Notes: a model not told the origin generated them from the letters alone. Counted from the first letter of the stretch, positions 37,293 to 45,360 are shown. The stretch is 64,000 nt of DNA from an uncultured Paraprevotella sp. (GCA_944321525.1 CALULQ010000004.1:62001-126000); one strand, 5' to 3'. Program-made: numbers and translations.

Positions 37293-37769
37293 ATAGTCAT
37301 TGAATACGAAGCGGAACCGATGCTTTTCATCCACATCATGTGGTGCGCTCTGCTCGAGTTCCCATTCCGGCAAGACGATGGGCGGGAAAAAAGCGTCGGC
37401 TTTTTCCGGCGTATCGTCTATTTCCGTGAGGTAGAGTTTGTGTGCCAAGGGGAGCGCTTCCTTATATACGCTTTCCCCTCCGATGATGAAGATTTCCTCT
37501 TCTCCTGCGCAATGGGCCAAGGCCTTTTCCAAACTCTGGAAAGTCTCTGCCCCGGGGAACGACTTGGCGCTGTCGCGGCTCAGCACGATGTTTCGTCGGT
37601 TGGGCAGCGCGCCTTTTGGGAAAGATTCAAAGGTCTTGCGTCCCATGATGATGGTGTGCCCAGTGGTGAGCGCCTTGAAGCGCTTCAGGTCGTCGGGCAG
37701 CCAATACAGCAGTTTGTTTTCAAAGCCAATGGCCCGGTTCCTGGCAATGGCAGCTATGATGGATATCAT
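37269..37769 (-). CDS. folA: Dihydrofolate reductase
   Basis: 166 residues. ISIIAAIARNRAIGFENKLLYWLPDDLKRFK carries the substrate-binding Asp near residue 26-27. Also GHTIIMGRKTFESFP (NADPH site) and EEIFIIGGESVYKEALP. It regenerates tetrahydrofolate from the dihydrofolate left by ThyA, encoded 18 bases upstream in the same operon. The C-terminal codons double as the arm of a bidirectional terminator. Confidence 0.96.
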   Translation of the reverse strand: MISIIAAIARNRAIGFENKLLYWLPDDLKRFKALTTGHTIIMGRKTFESFPKGALPNRRNIVLSRDSAKSFPGAETFQSLEKALAHCAGEEEIFIIGGESVYKEALPLAHKLYLTEIDDTPEKADAFFPPIVLPEWELEQSAPHDVDEKHRFRFVFNDYKRKEEAR

Positions 37770-37787
37770 GATGTGAGTGTTTTATTG

Positions 37788-38582
37788 TTATACGGAAACT
37801 GTGCCGGCTATGTGCGGCCAGGGGGTATAGTCTTCCAGCGCGAAGTCCTCGTATTGGAAGTCGAAGATGCTTTTCACGTCCGGGTTCAGCCTCATGCGCG
37901 GCAGGGGGCGCGGCGTGCGTGTGAGTTGCAGTTTCACCTGTTCCAGATGGTTGTTGTAGATGTGCGTGTCGCCCAGCGTGTGGATGAAGTCACCCGGTTC
38001 CAGCCCGGTCACTTGTGCCATCATCATGAGCAGCAAGGCATACGAGGCGATGTTGAAGGGCACGCCCAGGAACGAGTCCGCGCTTCGCTGGTAGAGTTGC
38101 AGGCTGAGCCGCCCGTTGGCCACGTAGAATTGGAAGAAAGCGTGGCATGGCGGCAGGTTCATGTTGTCCAAGTCGCCCACGTTCCATGCGCTGACGATGA
38201 TGCGCCGCGAGTCCGGATTGTTTTTGATGGTGTCCACGGCCTCTTGTATCTGGTCGACGAATCCCCCCTTGTAGTCCGGCCACGAGCGCCATTGGTAGCC
38301 GTATATATGTCCCAAGTCGCCGTTCTCGTCGGCCCATTCATTCCAGATTCTCACGCCGTGTTCCTGCAGGTATTTCACGTTCGTGTCGCCTTTCAGGAAC
38401 CACAGCAGTTCGTAGATGATGGATTTGAGGTGCAGTTTTTTGGTCGTGAGCAACGGAAAGCCGTCTTGCATCCGGAACCTCATTTGGTGTCCGAACACGC
38501 TGATGGTGCCCGTCCCGGTGCGGTCGGCTTTTTCCACGCCTTCGTCCAAGATGCGTTGCAGTAAGTCGAGATATTGTTTCAT
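37788..38582 (-). CDS. thyA: Thymidylate synthase
   Basis: 264 residues, the same length as E. coli ThyA. Catalytic Cys146 is in [12 protein letters not shown]; also RTGTGT (21-26), [31 protein letters not shown] and HIYNNH. It makes dTMP from dUMP with methylene-THF. Middle gene of the membrane protein-thyA-folA operon. Confidence 0.97.
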   Translation of the reverse strand: MKQYLDLLQRILDEGVEKADRTGTGTISVFGHQMRFRMQDGFPLLTTKKLHLKSIIYELLWFLKGDTNVKYLQEHGVRIWNEWADENGDLGHIYGYQWRSWPDYKGGFVDQIQEAVDTIKNNPDSRRIIVSAWNVGDLDNMNLPPCHAFFQFYVANGRLSLQLYQRSADSFLGVPFNIASYALLLMMMAQVTGLEPGDFIHTLGDTHIYNNHLEQVKLQLTRTPRPLPRMRLNPDVKSIFDFQYEDFALEDYTPWPHIAGTVSV

Positions 38583-38596
38583 GTTTCAGTTGGATT

Positions 38597-39190
38597 TTAG
38601 TGCGGTTCTTTCTTCTTTGAGACGAGGGCCGTCAGCCAGTCGCCTGCGGCGATGCAGAGCAGCACGACGCCCGCCACGTGGAGCAGGCTGGTCAGGTCGA
38701 TGATCCATTCCACGGCGATAAGTCCCACGCCCCAGCAGGCATATTTGATGGCCGATTGCTTCAGCAGCCGGCTCCTCTTTTCCTCGTCCACGGTCTTGCG
38801 TGTCGGGTCGTAGGCTTCCCGTTCTATTTCCATCCGCTTGTTGCGCGAGGAGCGGTAAATCAGGTAGGCAATCAGGGCCACGGCGAGCAGCGGCAGCAGG
38901 AAGGCCACGATGCTGGCCAGGATGAGCAGTATGCCCGTCATGCCCATGATGCCCGACAGGAAGTCGAAGACGCCTCCATCGTCGAAAACGTCGTGGGAGA
39001 AGAAGTGTGCTCCGGGGACTACCGCCGGGCTTTGCCGCACGCTGTCGTCCGCGGCGTCTTCCAAGACCGATACCGTGTCGGAATACACCGTGATGCCGCC
39101 TTGCGCGTGCCCCATGGCCGGAGCCAGGCCCACCCACAAGAGAGCCAGGCATGCCGCTTTGTGCAGGAAGTGGTAAATGTGCTGTTTCAT
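38597..39190 (-). CDS. Conserved membrane protein with signal peptide, upstream of thyA
   Basis: 197 residues from the ATG at 39190; the much longer open frame upstream is antisense to the methylase gene. Signal peptide ending PAMGHAQ, then a loop, a helix (FLSGIMGMTGILLILASIVAFLLPLLAVALIAYLI as one or two spans, about 78-112), a basic cytoplasmic segment (RSSRNKRMEIEREAYDPTRK), and two more helices near 143-185. I recall similar DUF6249-like proteins in Bacteroidales, but the assignment is weak. It is 14 bases before thyA, so co-transcribed. Confidence 0.75.
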   Translation of the reverse strand: MKQHIYHFLHKAACLALLWVGLAPAMGHAQGGITVYSDTVSVLEDAADDSVRQSPAVVPGAHFFSHDVFDDGGVFDFLSGIMGMTGILLILASIVAFLLPLLAVALIAYLIYRSSRNKRMEIEREAYDPTRKTVDEEKRSRLLKQSAIKYACWGVGLIAVEWIIDLTSLLHVAGVVLLCIAAGDWLTALVSKKKEPH

Positions 39191-39216
39191 GCAGTTGGCT
39201 GTTTGTTTTTGCCTTG

Positions 39217-39224
39217 CAAAGATA
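39217..39224 (-). promoter_or_regulatory. Promoter of the membrane protein-thyA-folA operon, -7 box TATCTTTG
   Basis: On the minus strand TATCTTTG followed by C, 27 bases ahead of the start codon at 39190. Confidence 0.65.
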
Positions 39225-39319
39225 CCTTTTTTTCTTTGAGGGCAGGGCATAAAAGCCCGATTTAGTTGTCCGCCCCGTTTTTTTTGTCTACTTTTATCCG
39301 CACAAATGAAGGCAAGAAA

Positions 39320-40798
39320 ATGACACAAGAGATACCACAAGAATTCCGCGATTATGCCTGCCGTTTGTTGGGGCAGGAGCATTACGACTGTTTTGCGCGT
39401 GCTTTGGCCGAACCGCCGTCGGTGAGCGTGCGCCTGAATCCCTTTAAAGCCGCCCGTGTCGGGTTGTCGCCCGGCGGGCTGCATGGAGCCGATGGCCCTG
39501 TGCCTTGGGCCTCCGGCGAAGGTTGCTATCTTCAGGGCCGCCCCTCCTTTACGGCCGATCCTCTTTTCCATGCCGGCGCCTATTACGTGCAGGAGGCTTC
39601 TTCCATGTTCTTGGGCCAAGCTTTGCGGCAGCATGTTTCCGGTCCGGCCGTAGTGCTCGACCTCTGTGCTGCTCCGGGAGGCAAGTCCACCCACATCCGT
39701 TCGCTGTTGCCGGAAGGCAGCCTGCTGGTCTCCAACGAGCCGGTGAAGGCCCGGGCGCAGGTGTTGTTGGAGAACATGACCAAGTGGGGTTACCCCGACG
39801 TGGCGGTCACGAACGCCTACCCGCAGGATTTTGCCCGCCTTTCGTCTTTTTTCGATGTGCTGGTGGCCGACGTGCCTTGCTCCGGCGAGGGCATGTTCCG
39901 CAAGGAAGAGGCTGCCGTCGAGGGCTGGAGCATGGACAACGTGCTGATGTGCCGCGACCGACAGCGAGCCATCCTGCGCGATGTCTGGCCGGCCCTGAAG
40001 CCCGGCGGACTGCTGGTGTACAGCACTTGCACGCTCAATGCCTACGAAGACGAGGAGAACGTGGCTTGGGTGGCGGCGGAACTGGGGGCCGAGGTGCTGG
40101 GCGTGGAAGTGGCCCCGCAGTGGGGCGTGGTGGGCAACTTGCTCCCGCCCGATGCCGCAGGTTCCTTCCCGGCCTACCATTTCATCCCCGGTTTCACCCG
40201 TGGCGAAGGTTTCTTCTTGGCAGTGTTGCGCAAGTCGGCTGACGCTTCCTCCTCCTCCATGGGCGCGTCCGGCCGCGGAGCAGGGCGGAAGCGGGCCGTC
40301 GCGCGCCAAGCGTCGTCCGTGGCCTTGCCCAAGTCGTGCAAGGCTTGGCTGGCGCATCCCGACGGGTTCGATTTCCTGCCCGATGGCGACGGCTGGTGTG
40401 CGGTGCGCAGTGCGTTCGCTTCGCGGCTGGAGGCATTGCGCCGTGCTGTCAAGGTGTGGCAGTACGGCATTCCCCTGGCCGTGGCGAAGGGGAAGGACTG
40501 GCAACCCACTCAGGCATTGGCCTTGTCCACGGAGCTCTCCCTGCCGGCCTTTCCCGCTGTGGCCGTGTCTTACTCCACGGCCGTGGCTTATCTGCGCAAG
40601 GAGACGCTCTCCCTGCCGTCCGACGTGCCGCGCGGATTTGTCCTGCTCACGTTCCAAGGCCTTCCGCTCGGGTTCGTGAAGAACATCGGCGGCCGGGCAA
40701 ACAACCTCTATCCGCAGGAGTGGAAAATCCGTTCGTCCCATATCCCGGAATTCACCGTGTGCGAGAACACAGGTGAGGATTTATCGGTGAATGATTAA
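39320..40798 (+). CDS. RsmF/NOL1-NOP2-Sun family rRNA cytosine-C5 methyltransferase
   Basis: 492 residues from the ATG at 39320. SAM motif I is LDLCAAPGGKST (113-124). Catalytic cysteines are C187 in DVPCSGEGMF and C237 in YSTCTL. The C-terminal part (about 300-490) is the PUA/RsmF-type RNA-binding extension (RGFVLLTFQGLPLGFVKNIG, RANNLYPQEWKIRS). It methylates a cytosine in 16S rRNA; the exact position is not readable. The upstream TACTTTTA (about 39289) is a near match to a -7 box. Confidence 0.92.
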   Translation: MTQEIPQEFRDYACRLLGQEHYDCFARALAEPPSVSVRLNPFKAARVGLSPGGLHGADGPVPWASGEGCYLQGRPSFTADPLFHAGAYYVQEASSMFLGQALRQHVSGPAVVLDLCAAPGGKSTHIRSLLPEGSLLVSNEPVKARAQVLLENMTKWGYPDVAVTNAYPQDFARLSSFFDVLVADVPCSGEGMFRKEEAAVEGWSMDNVLMCRDRQRAILRDVWPALKPGGLLVYSTCTLNAYEDEENVAWVAAELGAEVLGVEVAPQWGVVGNLLPPDAAGSFPAYHFIPGFTRGEGFFLAVLRKSADASSSSMGASGRGAGRKRAVARQASSVALPKSCKAWLAHPDGFDFLPDGDGWCAVRSAFASRLEALRRAVKVWQYGIPLAVAKGKDWQPTQALALSTELSLPAFPAVAVSYSTAVAYLRKETLSLPSDVPRGFVLLTFQGLPLGFVKNIGGRANNLYPQEWKIRSSHIPEFTVCENTGEDLSVND

Positions 40799-40834
40799 AA
40801 AAGATAAAAACCCGAAAGATTGTAGCGCAAAACA

Positions 40835-40865
40835 TTTGCTTTTTGAAAGCAAAATGTTATATTTG
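40835..40865 (+). promoter_or_regulatory. Promoter of the phosphatase-like gene, TTTG-N19-TATATTTG
   Basis: TTTG at 40835-40838, 19 bases, then TATATTTG at 40858-40865: both boxes and the spacing match the Bacteroidetes consensus, the best promoter in the window. The leader to the start codon is about 85 bases. The inverted repeat catttgcttt/aaagcaaaatg lies across the spacer and could be an operator. Confidence 0.75.
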
Positions 40866-40954
40866 CCCCATGAGAGTTCTAACCCGGTGTACACGTTGGG
40901 GGAAGCCCTTGTGGCGGGGAAACCGGAATGTTTCACTTTAATCTGAGTCGCGCT

Positions 40955-41425
40955 ATGAAAATCTTGTTTATTGGATCCGGATGCGCCTGCAGGTTGCCTT
41001 TTGTGGAATATCTCTTTAAGAAAAAGCTGCAAGAGGAGCAGGTTCAAGACGTAGAAGTCGAGACGGCCGACATGGCCGTTTGGGGAGTCACTTCGAGTGG
41101 GGACGTTGCACCGCAGAGCAGTGGCCCCGACAAAGTGGGAAAATTGTTGGAAGAGGCTGATTTCATCGTTGTGATGGAAAGCAAGCAGCGCAACTTCCTG
41201 ACCCGTTTCATGGATTATGCCAGCTGGAACAAGATCCATGAGTTCTTGGATTATTGTTCTGCCAAGAAAGGCCAATGGACCAGTTCCTTGTATGGTTATG
41301 TGGACTACCATACGCAGGACGACGAAATGTCGGATGGTTGCAAGAACCTGATAGGCCGGGTTAAAGCCTTCCTGAAGGAACATCTGACCGAAAAGGCAGA
41401 AAACGAAATGCTGGTACCGGCATAG
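40955..41425 (+). CDS. Low-molecular-weight tyrosine phosphatase-like protein, catalytic Cys replaced
   Basis: 156 residues from the ATG at 40955 (the frame is open from 40928). The opening MKILFIGSGCACRLPFVEYL aligns with the LMW-PTP P-loop V-C-x4-x-C-R-S-P, but the nucleophile position is Gly; only the second Cys-Arg pair remains and Ser-Pro has become Leu-Pro. The DFIVVMESKQRNFL segment matches the family's D-x-I-x-V-M-D region, and the usual DP general-acid region is not evident. It may be an inactive, ligand-binding relative or use the shifted Cys. Single gene with its own promoter and terminator. Confidence 0.6.
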   Translation: MKILFIGSGCACRLPFVEYLFKKKLQEEQVQDVEVETADMAVWGVTSSGDVAPQSSGPDKVGKLLEEADFIVVMESKQRNFLTRFMDYASWNKIHEFLDYCSAKKGQWTSSLYGYVDYHTQDDEMSDGCKNLIGRVKAFLKEHLTEKAENEMLVPA

Positions 41426-41527
41426 GCCGCAACAGCGACCTGCGTGGGGAAGCCGGTTTCAGGGGAGCCGGATTCGCGTTTGTGCATCATGGGTATGGGC
41501 GTGGTGCCCATGCTTCGAGTGAATAAT

Positions 41528-41562
41528 GCTCTGTCGGGGGATTCATCCGGCAGGGCTTTTTT
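41528..41562 (+). terminator. Terminator of the phosphatase-like gene
   Basis: gctctgtcgg and ccggcagggc pair with a few G-T wobbles around a 9-base loop, followed by TTTTTT; it lies about 100 bases past the stop codon. Confidence 0.75.
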
Positions 41563-41623
41563 GTGCCCTTCCCGGCCGGGGGATACGGCGGCTGCGGGCG
41601 GCGGCTACGCTCTTGTCCTCAGG

Positions 41624-41822
41624 CTTCGGCTCACGTTCCGGATTTTTGACTTTGTTCGTATTCCCACGGGGCATTCTTCCATCGTATGCCGATGTTTTTT
41701 GTGGTTTCATGCCGTTTCCGGCCGGATGTTGTTTCCGGATGAAGCCTTCAGTCTGCGTCCTTATTTCTATTTGTTTTTTAATCAGTCTTTCTGTGGATTT
41801 TCTTCTATACGTTTCGGGCACC
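41624..41822. repeat. Duplicated intergenic element, copy A
   Basis: About 200 bases homologous to 45051-45248 in the same orientation. The best stretch (cacgttccggatttttgac through tttccggccggatgttgtt, about 41635-41745) differs at only about a dozen positions. It continues more weakly to the shared end cgtttcgggca. On the minus strand it could encode a short peptide (MKPQKTSAYDGR...) conserved with copy B. It occupies the gap between the phosphatase-like gene and the acetyltransferase; the rest of that 472-base gap holds only the terminator. Confidence 0.8.
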
Positions 41823-41897
41823 CTCCGGAAGCGAGCAGAACGGGTTAAACATTGTAGCAAGATAGGAAGATTTTTAGACGTGGGCAAGAGGGGAAAC

Positions 41898-42410
41898 CTA
41901 TAATGTGTCTTCTTTCAGCAACTCGAAACAATGGCAATCCAGAAACTGCCCATTCTTGAAGCAAGCACTATGCTGAATGCCTGTTTTCTGGAAACCAGCC
42001 TTTTCCAATACCCGCATAGAGGCAAAGTTGTAGGCATAGACATTGGCAAAAATCCGCATGATATCAGTTTTGCTGAAATAATCGCTGACAGCTTGACACA
42101 AAGCCTGCGTCATAATCCCTTTATTCCAATGTGGTTCGGCAATCCAATAACCTATTTCCGCATTGAAGCGTTCTACGTCCGTGCCCCTGTCGAAGCTGAT
42201 GTTTCCCACTGCTTCCGCATTTACTTCAATGCAATAATTGTTTTGCACGTCTTGGGACTTGGCGTATTGTATGAATGAAGCTGCATCTTCGGAGGTATAA
42301 GGATAAGGCAATCTGTCCCGGCAGTTGTCCCAAATCTTTTTATTATTGAGATATTTTGCCAAAGCGGGAACATCTGATTCCTGCCATGGGCGAAGGATAA
42401 ATGAATTCAT
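41898..42410 (-). CDS. GNAT-family N-acetyltransferase (RimJ/RimL type)
   Basis: 170 residues from the ATG at 42410; the longer frame would pass through the promoter region. Acetyltransferase motif A is seen in IGYWIAEPHWNKGIMTQALC and motif B in YNFASMRVLEKAGFQKTG, the hallmarks of the ribosomal-protein-serine acetyltransferase-like group. It uses acetyl-CoA; the substrate is unknown. A near-match -7 box (TATCTTCG, 42427-42434 on the minus strand) precedes it. Lower GC than the surrounding housekeeping genes. Confidence 0.9.
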   Translation of the reverse strand: MNSFILRPWQESDVPALAKYLNNKKIWDNCRDRLPYPYTSEDAASFIQYAKSQDVQNNYCIEVNAEAVGNISFDRGTDVERFNAEIGYWIAEPHWNKGIMTQALCQAVSDYFSKTDIMRIFANVYAYNFASMRVLEKAGFQKTGIQHSACFKNGQFLDCHCFELLKEDTL

Positions 42411-42514
42411 ATTTTCAATGTTTTTGCGAAGATAAGGAAAATCGGGGAGCGGGGCAAGCCATAAACAGAAAAGCACTCCCGAAGCGTCCTTCCGAGGATG
42501 CCTGTCTGTGTTTG

Positions 42515-43516
42515 TTACCTGTCCACACTATCCGGCACAGTACCGAGTTTAGTGATGTCCTTGCCGTCCCGGTCGTCGTGTATCTCTATCTTGTCCAAGG
42601 CGGCGGTGAGGGCGGCGTATTCCTCATCAGTCAGTTCGATGTCCGCCGCGCCGAGGTTTTCCGTGATGCGGCTCTCGCTGCGCATTCCGGGGATGGGCAC
42701 GATGAAGTCGCCGCCCTTCAATACCCACGCGAGGCTGATTTGTGCCGCCGTGCATCCTTTCCGGTCGGCATAGCGGTGAACCAAGTCGAGCAGCGGCTGG
42801 TTTGCCTCCATGTTCTCCGGCGAGAAACGGGTGATGACCCGGCGCACGTCATCCCCTTGGAACTTGTCCGACGGGGTGTACTTGCCGCTCAGGAAACCGT
42901 TGCCCATCGGCGAGAACGCCACGAAGCCGATGCCGAGTTCGCGGCAGAGCGGCAGCACGTCCTTTTCCCATTTGCGCTCCATCATCGAATATTCGCTCTG
43001 TATGGCGGTGAGGGGCGTGACGGCATTCGCCTTGCGGATCTGTCCGGCAGAGGGGGACGACTGTCCCCAACCGCGAATCTTGCCTTCCTTGATGAGCTGC
43101 CCCATCACGTAAGCCACTTGTTCCTCGCTTCCGTCCTCCATCTGATGCTCCGTGTAAATCTCGATGTAATCCGTCTGGAGACGCTTCAACGAGCCTTCGA
43201 TGGACTTGTGGATGCCTGCCTCGCTCAGTTTCCTTTCGGGCATTGCCTGCCCGGGCAAGGGCTGCGGCCAAAATTTGTCGGAGATGACCACTCGGTCGCG
43301 CGGCAGTTCTTTGAGCGCCTTGCCCACGAACTCCTCGTTCTTGAAGAAGGAATACATTTCCGCCGTATCAAAGAAAGTGCAGCACCGGTCGAATGCCCGG
43401 TGCACCAACCGTATGGCTTCCTTTTCCTCGGGCGCTTTGCCGTAGGCGTGGGTGAAGCCCATGCAGTCCATGCCGATGGCGGATACTTCGATGTTTCTTA
43501 ATTTTCTCGTTTTCAT
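42515..43516 (-). CDS. Aldo/keto reductase
   Basis: 333 residues from the ATG at 43516; upstream frame rejected because it overlaps the preceding gene. The catalytic tetrad D50, Y55, K81 and H123 is intact (FFDTAEMYSF, VISDKFWP, DYIEIYTEHQ). The NADPH segment IPGMRSESRITENLGA lies near the C-terminus. Closest in form to plant-auxin-induced-like or YajO/YghZ-type bacterial reductases. Last gene of a three-gene minus-strand oxidoreductase operon (flavodoxin-like, SDR, AKR). Confidence 0.93.
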   Translation of the reverse strand: MKTRKLRNIEVSAIGMDCMGFTHAYGKAPEEKEAIRLVHRAFDRCCTFFDTAEMYSFFKNEEFVGKALKELPRDRVVISDKFWPQPLPGQAMPERKLSEAGIHKSIEGSLKRLQTDYIEIYTEHQMEDGSEEQVAYVMGQLIKEGKIRGWGQSSPSAGQIRKANAVTPLTAIQSEYSMMERKWEKDVLPLCRELGIGFVAFSPMGNGFLSGKYTPSDKFQGDDVRRVITRFSPENMEANQPLLDLVHRYADRKGCTAAQISLAWVLKGGDFIVPIPGMRSESRITENLGAADIELTDEEYAALTAALDKIEIHDDRDGKDITKLGTVPDSVDR

Positions 43517-43526
43517 TGTCTGTCTG

Positions 43527-44255
43527 TTATTTATACTTCTCTGCCAGTTCATAGGCTTTCGCCCAATACTCCTGCGCGGAAAGGGCGCTTCCTTGCAGTT
43601 CGGGATATTCGTAACGGACTTCCCACGCACCGCGTTCATTGTACATCAGCCAATAGGTTTCCGCCATCCGTGCCGGGGCGAAATAGGTGTCTATGCCTAT
43701 TGAGCCGCATACCGTCACCGTGCCTACGAAGATGCCTTTCGGTTGCAGTTCGTCGTGCAGCAGGCAAGCCAATGCACGGAGTGCCGCCTTGTCAATGGAA
43801 AGAGGTGTGAACGACGCCAGCGGATGCGTTGCCAGTCCGCCGCCCGTGAAGAGGATAACGCCTTGCTTCTTGCCGAAATCCTCGTCGGCCACCAGACGCG
43901 CACAATGCCATGCACTCGCCACATCCGTCTGATAATGGCGCATCAGTTCCGCGCTCGTCATCTTGTCCGGTTCGTCCGCTGCCGTGATGCCCACATTATA
44001 GATAAGGACATCCGGCGTTCCGAACTGCCCCTTCACCCAAGCAAAAGCGGTGTCCAAAGTTTCCGTCCGTTCCGCGTCCGCCTCGTGTACAAAGGTTTCA
44101 ATGCCATCTTCGGCAAATTCCTGCTGATAGCGTTTCAACGACTTGCCGTCACGTGCCATCAGCACGACGCGAAAACCTTCTTTTCCAAATCTCTTTGCCA
44201 CGTGGTAGCCAAGGCCTTGCCCGGCCCCTACCACTACGATTGTCTTTTTATCCAT
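43527..44255 (-). CDS. Short-chain dehydrogenase-like protein with altered active site
   Basis: 242 residues. The Rossmann motif GAGQGLG (10-16) and the NVG turn (87-89, for the usual NAG) are present. At the usual YxxxK the chain reads L152-S-I-D-K156, and the upstream Ser position is Gly139 within FTGGGLATHP, so both the catalytic Tyr and Ser appear missing. The Lys is kept, so cofactor binding is plausible but classical hydride transfer is doubtful. It starts 6 bases after the flavodoxin-like gene and ends 10 bases before the aldo/keto reductase. Confidence 0.85.
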   Translation of the reverse strand: MDKKTIVVVGAGQGLGYHVAKRFGKEGFRVVLMARDGKSLKRYQQEFAEDGIETFVHEADAERTETLDTAFAWVKGQFGTPDVLIYNVGITAADEPDKMTSAELMRHYQTDVASAWHCARLVADEDFGKKQGVILFTGGGLATHPLASFTPLSIDKAALRALACLLHDELQPKGIFVGTVTVCGSIGIDTYFAPARMAETYWLMYNERGAWEVRYEYPELQGSALSAQEYWAKAYELAEKYK

Positions 44256-44261
44256 TGTATA

Positions 44262-44720
44262 TTACGTTAATAAATTGGTTCCCAATCTTTCCGCTTCTCT
44301 TAAATCCGTAGCCATTCCCTTGTAATTCAAGCCGAACAAACGGCAGAAAATCCCCATCGTATAGTTCCCGGCTTCAAGCATGGCTGAGGATGGTCCGGCT
44401 CCTTGAAAAATGAAGTAAAGGTCTTTCCCTCTCAACTGATGCTTGTAAGAGGATTCATAAATGCGGTCGAGTAATGTCCTGAACAGTCCGGTCATAGAGT
44501 GCCAATAAACGGGAGAACCCATTACGAGAATATCCGCAGCCGTGATTTTTTGCATTACTTCATCAAACTGGTCGTCGGCAAAAGATTGTCCCAAAGGATA
44601 AATCTTGTAATCGACAAGATGCAATGTTTCACATTCTTTGCCGGAGAGCAGCCGATGTGCCATTGCTGCCGTATTGCCGTTTCTGTTAGGACTTCCGTTT
44701 ATAAATAGAATCTGTTTCAT
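44262..44720 (-). CDS. NAD(P)H-dependent FMN reductase / flavodoxin-family protein
   Basis: 152 residues. The FMN phosphate loop is NGSPNRNGNTAAMA (8-21), and GSPVYWHSMTG (67-77) is the isoalloxazine-contact loop of this family. The fold is short but complete. First gene of the three-oxidoreductase operon, preceded by a good -7 box. Together the operon looks like a reductive detoxification set for quinones, aldehydes or similar electrophiles (inference). Confidence 0.9.
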   Translation of the reverse strand: MKQILFINGSPNRNGNTAAMAHRLLSGKECETLHLVDYKIYPLGQSFADDQFDEVMQKITAADILVMGSPVYWHSMTGLFRTLLDRIYESSYKHQLRGKDLYFIFQGAGPSSAMLEAGNYTMGIFCRLFGLNYKGMATDLREAERLGTNLLT

Positions 44721-44759
44721 CGTTTCTACCTATTGCTTTATTACATCTGATTTGTGATG

Positions 44760-44767
44760 CAAAGGTA
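44760..44767 (-). promoter_or_regulatory. Promoter of the oxidoreductase operon, -7 box TACCTTTG
   Basis: Exact TAnnTTTG match on the minus strand, 40 bases before the flavodoxin-like start codon. Confidence 0.65.
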
Positions 44768-44819
44768 GAGTGTCTGCCGTTTTGGGAAGTTGCTGTGAGG
44801 CTCAAAGTTCCGTTGCTCT

Positions 44820-44957
44820 ATGGCTCAAGTAAAAGCATACTTTCCCAGAGGCGCACAATTGCATGAGAAGCATCTTCAAAAGGAACAACCGCGGTGTCAG
44901 TTCCACAAACGGTTGTATGAAATGGCATTCGGGAAACAGGCCTTCATGCCTCCTTGA
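44820..44957 (+). other. Small unassigned open frame, possibly a remnant
   Basis: An ATG-started frame of 45 codons (MAQVKAYFPRGAQLHEKHLQ...) lies in the 916-base gap between the oxidoreductase operon and the TonB-domain gene. The opposite strand is also open here. No family was recognised and no promoter faces it. A divergent regulator would be expected at this place, so it could be debris of a lost gene. Very uncertain. Confidence 0.15.
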
Positions 44958-45050
44958 TACTGTTGAGATGGTAGTCCTTGAAGTGCGGCACGTGCTGAAA
45001 TGGTAGCACACCGGGACGGTCATAATATCGCTTTTGGACATCCTGCCCGG

Positions 45051-45248
45051 ACGGCTTCGGCGCACGTTCCGGATTTTTGACTTTATCCGTATTCCCATGG
45101 GATTTCCTTCCATCGTATGCCGATGTTTTTTCTGGTTTCATGTCGTTTCCGGCCGGATGTTGTTCACGGATGAAGTCGTCAGCCTGTTTTCTTGTTTCTA
45201 TTCATCAGTAAATCAATTTCTTACGGGTCTCTTCTGCCCGTTTCGGGC
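45051..45248. repeat. Duplicated intergenic element, copy B
   Basis: Homologous to 41624-41822, same orientation, sharing ggcttcgg at the left end and cgtttcgggca at the right. The minus-strand frame gives MKPEKTSAYDGRKSHGNTDK, matching the copy A peptide apart from a few changes. It abuts palindromic 22-bp element copy 4 (from about 45262). Confidence 0.8.
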
Positions 45249-45261
45249 AAGTTGGCCCGTC

Positions 45262-45360
45262 GCTTTGCGGAAAACGGGAGCGTACTCTGCGGAGCGTACT
45301 CGAGTACTTGCCGCAGAGTACTCGAGTGTTGTGCGGCAAGTACTGTCCGCAGCTCCGCAC
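45262..45360. repeat. Palindromic 3 x 22-bp intergenic element, copy 4
   Basis: Units start at 45289, 45311 and 45333. The first carries GTACTCGAGTACTT and the second AGTACTCGAGTGTT. The right end is ctccgcac (45353-45360), and a degenerate inverted partner (tttgcgg, 45265) is on the left. It lies between duplicated element copy B and the TonB-domain gene. I see no gene in the remainder (45361-45636). Confidence 0.83.

Noticed and set aside
39191-40741. 714-residue minus-strand protein fused to the thyA-operon membrane protein
   Set aside because: The upstream part is antisense to the rRNA methylase; the signal peptide starts at 39190 with a promoter just before it.
41543-41887. 114-residue minus-strand protein across duplicated element A
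   Set aside because: Only the part within the duplicated element is conserved with copy B; frame ends differ, so it is kept as a repeat rather than a gene.
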